Shown here: in pieces, positions 61,442 to 64,000 of the stretch
Numbering within the stretch: position 1 is the stretch's first letter
Layout: each line of letters starts with the position of its first letter
Assembly: GCA_017468395.1 (NCBI GenBank)
Contig: JAFUIR010000004.1
Span: 62,001 to 126,000 of the forward strand
Direction: 5' to 3'
DNA length: 64,000 nt
Source of the DNA: Lachnospiraceae bacterium
Lineage (GTDB): Bacteria > Bacillota > Clostridia > Lachnospirales > Lachnospiraceae
Position numbers and translations under genes: made by a program
Notes under the pieces: generated by a model
What the model saw: the letters and a program-made list of their open reading frames with translations, nothing else
Told to the model about the DNA's origin: nothing
Databases searched by the model: none

Positions 61442-62164
61442 TTACTCCTCCTTTATCAGGCCATATCTTCTGTCTCTACGATTATATGCCTCCACAGCTT
61501 TTTCCAATTCCTCTTTATTAAAATCGGGCCAGGCCACAGGAGTAAAATAAAATTCCGTATAAGCAAGTTGCCACAACAGGAAATTGGAAATTCTCTGTTC
61601 ATTACAAGTGCGGATAAGCAAATCAGGCTCAGGTATCCCTGCAGTATCCAGTGTCCCCGAAATCATATCCTCAGAAATATCCTCCGGCTGCAATTCCCCG
61701 GATTTTACTTTTTTTGCAAGATTTGTTACCGCTCTGCGGATTTCATCCCTGCCGCCATAATTAATGGCAATCTGGAAATTTAAACCGTCATAATCTTTGG
61801 AGGCTTCTTCCAATTCTGCAATTTTCTGCTGAATATCCGCATCCAATCCGGTTTTATCACCGATTACTCTCACACGCATACGGTTCTTTTCCGCATTTTT
61901 CAGGCAATTTTCCATGTAGTTTCGAAGAAGTTTCATAAGGGCATCCACTTCTTCCTTAGGCCGGTTCCAGTTTTCTGTTGAAAAAGCATACACCGTCAAA
62001 TATTTAATTCCCATTTTATAAGCGGCTTCCGCTACCACTTCCACAGCCTTGCCGCCCTGCTTATGTCCATAGTTTCTGGGCATGCCTTTAGCCTTTGCCC
62101 ATCTGCCGTTTCCATCTAAAATAATCGCAACATGTTGCGGGATTTTCAACTCTTCCATATCCAT
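61442..62164 (-). CDS. uppS: Undecaprenyl diphosphate synthase
   Basis: cis-Prenyltransferase making the C55 lipid carrier for cell wall synthesis. 240 residues. Seen: AIILDGNGRWAKAKGM (about 14-29), NYGHKQGG, TVYAFSTENWNRP, and INYGGRDEIRRAV and RTCNEQRISNFLLWQ. Normal length and motif spacing. Confidence 0.96.
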   Translation of the reverse strand: MDMEELKIPQHVAIILDGNGRWAKAKGMPRNYGHKQGGKAVEVVAEAAYKMGIKYLTVYAFSTENWNRPKEEVDALMKLLRNYMENCLKNAEKNRMRVRVIGDKTGLDADIQQKIAELEEASKDYDGLNFQIAINYGGRDEIRRAVTNLAKKVKSGELQPEDISEDMISGTLDTAGIPEPDLLIRTCNEQRISNFLLWQLAYTEFYFTPVAWPDFNKEELEKAVEAYNRRDRRYGLIKEE

Positions 62165-62203
62165 ATCCTCTATAAAAACAGTTCTATAAAAAAACAGTAA
62201 AGA

Positions 62204-62233
62204 TTCTCAGGCAGTTTTCCCCCTGCCTGAGAA
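62204..62233 (-). promoter_or_regulatory. Hairpin between frr and uppS
   Basis: TTCTCAGGCAG and CTGCCTGAGAA form an 11-bp perfect stem with an 8-base loop; the minus-strand continuation AATCTTTACTG lacks a true T-run, so it is an mRNA stabiliser or weak attenuator, not a strong terminator. Confidence 0.65.
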
Positions 62234-62262
62234 CCCCCTCGTTTGCATCATATTCAGACTGA

Positions 62263-62814
62263 TTATACAGTCATAATCTCCTTGGATTTTGCCTCTACAA
62301 GTACATCAATTTCTTTCACATACTTGTCAGTCATTTTCTGAAGATTCTCCTCTAACTGCTTAATTTCATCTTCGGAAACATCTTCTTTTGCCAGTTTTTT
62401 AAATGCATCGTTTCCGTCACGGCGGATGTTACGAACAGCAACTTTGCCTTCCTCGCCTTTTTTCTTTACGTCTTTTACCAGTTCTTTTCTGCGTTCCTCT
62501 GTTACTTCAGGGAAGACCAGACGGATTACACTACCGTCATCGGAAGGTGTAATACCTACATCGGAAGCCATAATCGCTTTTTCGATTGCCTTAATCAGGG
62601 ACTTATCCCAAGGTGCAATCTGAATCATTCTGGGCTCGGGAACAGAAACATTTCCCACCTGCTGAATGGGTGTCGGCGTACCATAATAATCTACTCTGAT
62701 TTTATCCAAAACATGAGGATTGGCACGTCCTGCACGGATAGTTGCCAAATCTGCCTCCAAATAATCATAGGCCTTTTTCATTTTGTCTTCGTATTGCTGT
62801 AATCTTGCGTCCAT
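62263..62814 (-). CDS. frr: Ribosome recycling factor
   Basis: Splits post-termination ribosomes with EF-G. 183 residues, standard length, all-helical. Seen: DLATIRAGRANP (about 22-33), RVDYYGTPTPIQQVG, RMIQIAPWDKSLIKAIEKAI, RLVFPEVTEERRKELVK and VRNIRRDGNDAFKK. It follows pyrH by 21 bases. Confidence 0.97.
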   Translation of the reverse strand: MDARLQQYEDKMKKAYDYLEADLATIRAGRANPHVLDKIRVDYYGTPTPIQQVGNVSVPEPRMIQIAPWDKSLIKAIEKAIMASDVGITPSDDGSVIRLVFPEVTEERRKELVKDVKKKGEEGKVAVRNIRRDGNDAFKKLAKEDVSEDEIKQLEENLQKMTDKYVKEIDVLVEAKSKEIMTV

Positions 62815-62835
62815 AATTGCGCCTCCTTATTTTCA

Positions 62836-63531
62836 TTATACGGTTACTTTTGTACCGTTGAAATTGCCGTTCATGGTATTTACAATACTGTTCTCTTCAT
62901 TCAATCCGAATACCCACATAGGCATCTTATTATCTCTCGCCAGAATAGATGCTGTCATATCCACAACCTGCAGATTATTTGCAATCACTTCATCTATACT
63001 GATTTCATCGTATTTCACTGCTGCCGGATTCTTTGCCGGGTCATCACTGTAAACACCGTCAATGGATTTTGCCAAAAGGATGACATCTGCATCCACTTCA
63101 ATAGCTCTCAGTACCACTCCTGTGTCAGTTGAGAAATAAGGATGTCCTGTACCGCCTGCAAAAAATACAACCATACCCTTTGCAAAATATTTATTTGCCC
63201 TGTCCTTTGAGAAAAGTTTGGTGAAGGAACCGCACTCAAAAGGTGTCAGTATATTTGTCATCATTCCCACGCTACGGAAAATCTCGGAAACATAAATACA
63301 GTTCATGATGGTGGCCAGCATACCAATCTGGTCTGCTTTTGTACGGTCAATATTTTCGCTGGAGCGTCCTCTCCAGAAATTACCGCCGCCAATCACAATT
63401 CCAACCTGTACGCCATCATCTACAAGCTGTTTAACCTGCAAAGCAACTTTGCGTACTGTTTCCTCATCAAATCCGGTCTTTTTTTCACCGGCCAAAGCCT
63501 CGCCGCTTAATTTTAATAAAATTCTCTGCAT
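62836..63531 (-). CDS. pyrH: UMP kinase
   Basis: Hexameric kinase making UDP from UMP. 231 residues. Seen: LLKLSGEALAG (phosphate-binding), VGIVIGGGNFWRGR, DRTKADQIGMLATIMNC, FFAGGTGHPYFSTDT and NLQVVDMTASILARDN. Usual partner of frr. The gene is preceded by a bactofilin gene. Confidence 0.97.
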   Translation of the reverse strand: MQRILLKLSGEALAGEKKTGFDEETVRKVALQVKQLVDDGVQVGIVIGGGNFWRGRSSENIDRTKADQIGMLATIMNCIYVSEIFRSVGMMTNILTPFECGSFTKLFSKDRANKYFAKGMVVFFAGGTGHPYFSTDTGVVLRAIEVDADVILLAKSIDGVYSDDPAKNPAAVKYDEISIDEVIANNLQVVDMTASILARDNKMPMWVFGLNEENSIVNTMNGNFNGTKVTV

Positions 63532-63551
63532 GTTATCGCCCGCCTGTCAAT

Positions 63552-64000
63552 TTATTTTTTGTTCATTTTGTACTCATCGAAGAAGGATGTAGGACTAACA
63601 TCTGCATAGCACTGTGAGCACATACCTTCAATAACCGCACCGTTGTTAATCTGTACGGATTTGGATTTGATGTTACCCATAACAATTGCGGAAGTATCCA
63701 AAATAACGGGACCTTGCACATCAATGTCACCTTTTACCGCGCCTGCGATTACAGCGCTCTTTGCAGTGATATTTCCGATGATAACGGAACTCTGTCCGAT
63801 TTTTACGGAACCTTCACTTGAGATTTCACCTGTAATTTTTGCATTGTCTGCGTAGATTTCTGCTGCCTTGGAATTACCGCAAATAGTACCTGTGATATTC
63901 AGTTTTCCCAAAATATCCACATTACCGTTGATGGCACCGATTACTTCCAGGGAACCTTCGGAAGCCACATCACCTGTGATGGTCATTCCTGCTGTAATAA
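63552..64000 (-). CDS. Bactofilin-like polymer-forming cytoskeletal protein, 5' end beyond the window
   Basis: Beta-helical bactofilin. The frame is open to the window edge, so the N-terminus is missing; an internal ATG at 63986 is probably not the start because ITAGMTITGDV reads like the usual continuous repeat. Repeating G-x-I-x-G units (EVIGAINGNVDILGKL, NITGTICGN, IIGNITAKSAVIAGAVKGD) are the family hallmark. C-terminal CSQCYAD has two cysteines. Lies upstream of pyrH. Confidence 0.88.
   Translation of the reverse strand, partial: ITAGMTITGDVASEGSLEVIGAINGNVDILGKLNITGTICGNSKAAEIYADNAKITGEISSEGSVKIGQSSVIIGNITAKSAVIAGAVKGDIDVQGPVILDTSAIVMGNIKSKSVQINNGAVIEGMCSQCYADVSPTSFFDEYKMNKK

Noticed and set aside
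1-64000. tRNA, rRNA and prophage genes
   Set aside because: Gaps were read on both strands and none showed a cloverleaf, rRNA-like blocks, or phage structural or integrase genes; a formal tRNA scan was not possible.

Overview
The window looks like a chromosomal segment of an anaerobic Firmicute of the class Clostridia, most likely a Lachnospiraceae-like bacterium. Evidence: a SCIFF (six-cysteine) peptide gene with its radical-SAM maturase beside secDF; an mraZ-rsmH-ftsL-PBP start of a division/wall cluster; a MurE with the DNPR signature of meso-diaminopimelate ligases; a PASTA-type Ser/Thr kinase with its PP2C phosphatase; HemZ; and strong AGGAGG-type ribosome binding sites. Nearly all genes are on the minus strand. 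No rRNA, tRNA, CRISPR array, prophage or intact insertion sequence was seen.

Layout. 1-6 kb: 3'-truncated class B PBP, ftsL, rsmH, mraZ, then lgt and ychF. mraZ has a clear promoter and a four-repeat MraZ operator. 6-7.7 kb: small accessory island with a lipoprotein and a divergent XRE regulator sharing a palindromic operator. 7.8-18.5 kb: the conserved priA-def-fmt-Zn peptidase-rsmB-rlmN-prpC-pknB-rsgA run. 18.5-26.7 kb: a 140-bp imperfect palindrome, murE, recJ, secDF, scfB, scfA and a small membrane protein. 26.8-32 kb: a plus-strand CNNM/CorC-type membrane protein and a phosphate module (PhoR/PhoB-like pair plus Na/Pi cotransporter with PhoU tail). 32-37 kb: amidase, HD protein, 4'-phosphopantetheinyl transferase, aspS, hisS. 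37-50 kb: mostly accessory and signalling genes: APH-like kinase, condensation-like acyltransferase, LysM-tailed 5'-nucleotidase, plus-strand LytTR/GHKL pair, hybrid kinase with Hpt, HD-GYP-REC phosphodiesterase, then hemZ. 50-52 kb: a decayed Rpn/PD-(D/E)XK nuclease-transposase remnant and a PadR-HAAS pair. 52-56 kb: MBL hydrolase, relA, apt. 56-58.2 kb: a four-gene cluster of unknown membrane/zinc-ribbon proteins. 58.4-64 kb: bactofilin (5' partial), pyrH, frr, uppS, cdsA, dxr, rseP.

The core genes cover envelope growth (MurE, PBP, FtsL, UppS, Dxr, CdsA, Lgt, RseP, bactofilin), translation (AspRS, HisRS, Fmt, Def, RlmN, RsmB, RsmH, RsgA, Frr), stringent response (RelA) and secretion (SecDF). 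The set apt-relA-MBL-hemZ-hisS-aspS and scfA-scfB-secDF-recJ is, from general knowledge of Clostridia, usually one neighbourhood. Here it is interrupted by several regulatory and accessory blocks and its two halves are permuted.

The most interesting material beyond ordinary annotation: the operator/promoter architectures at mraZ, at the XRE/lipoprotein pair and at padR; the unexplained zinc-ribbon membrane cluster with its promoter nested in the upstream terminator; the 140-bp palindrome behind murE; the intercistronic hairpin in scfAB; and the nuclease-transposase fossil downstream of hemZ's start region. Start sites were chosen by Shine-Dalgarno spacing and family N-termini, so several proteins are shorter than their longest open frames. 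All function calls come from reading motifs and have not been checked by a database search.
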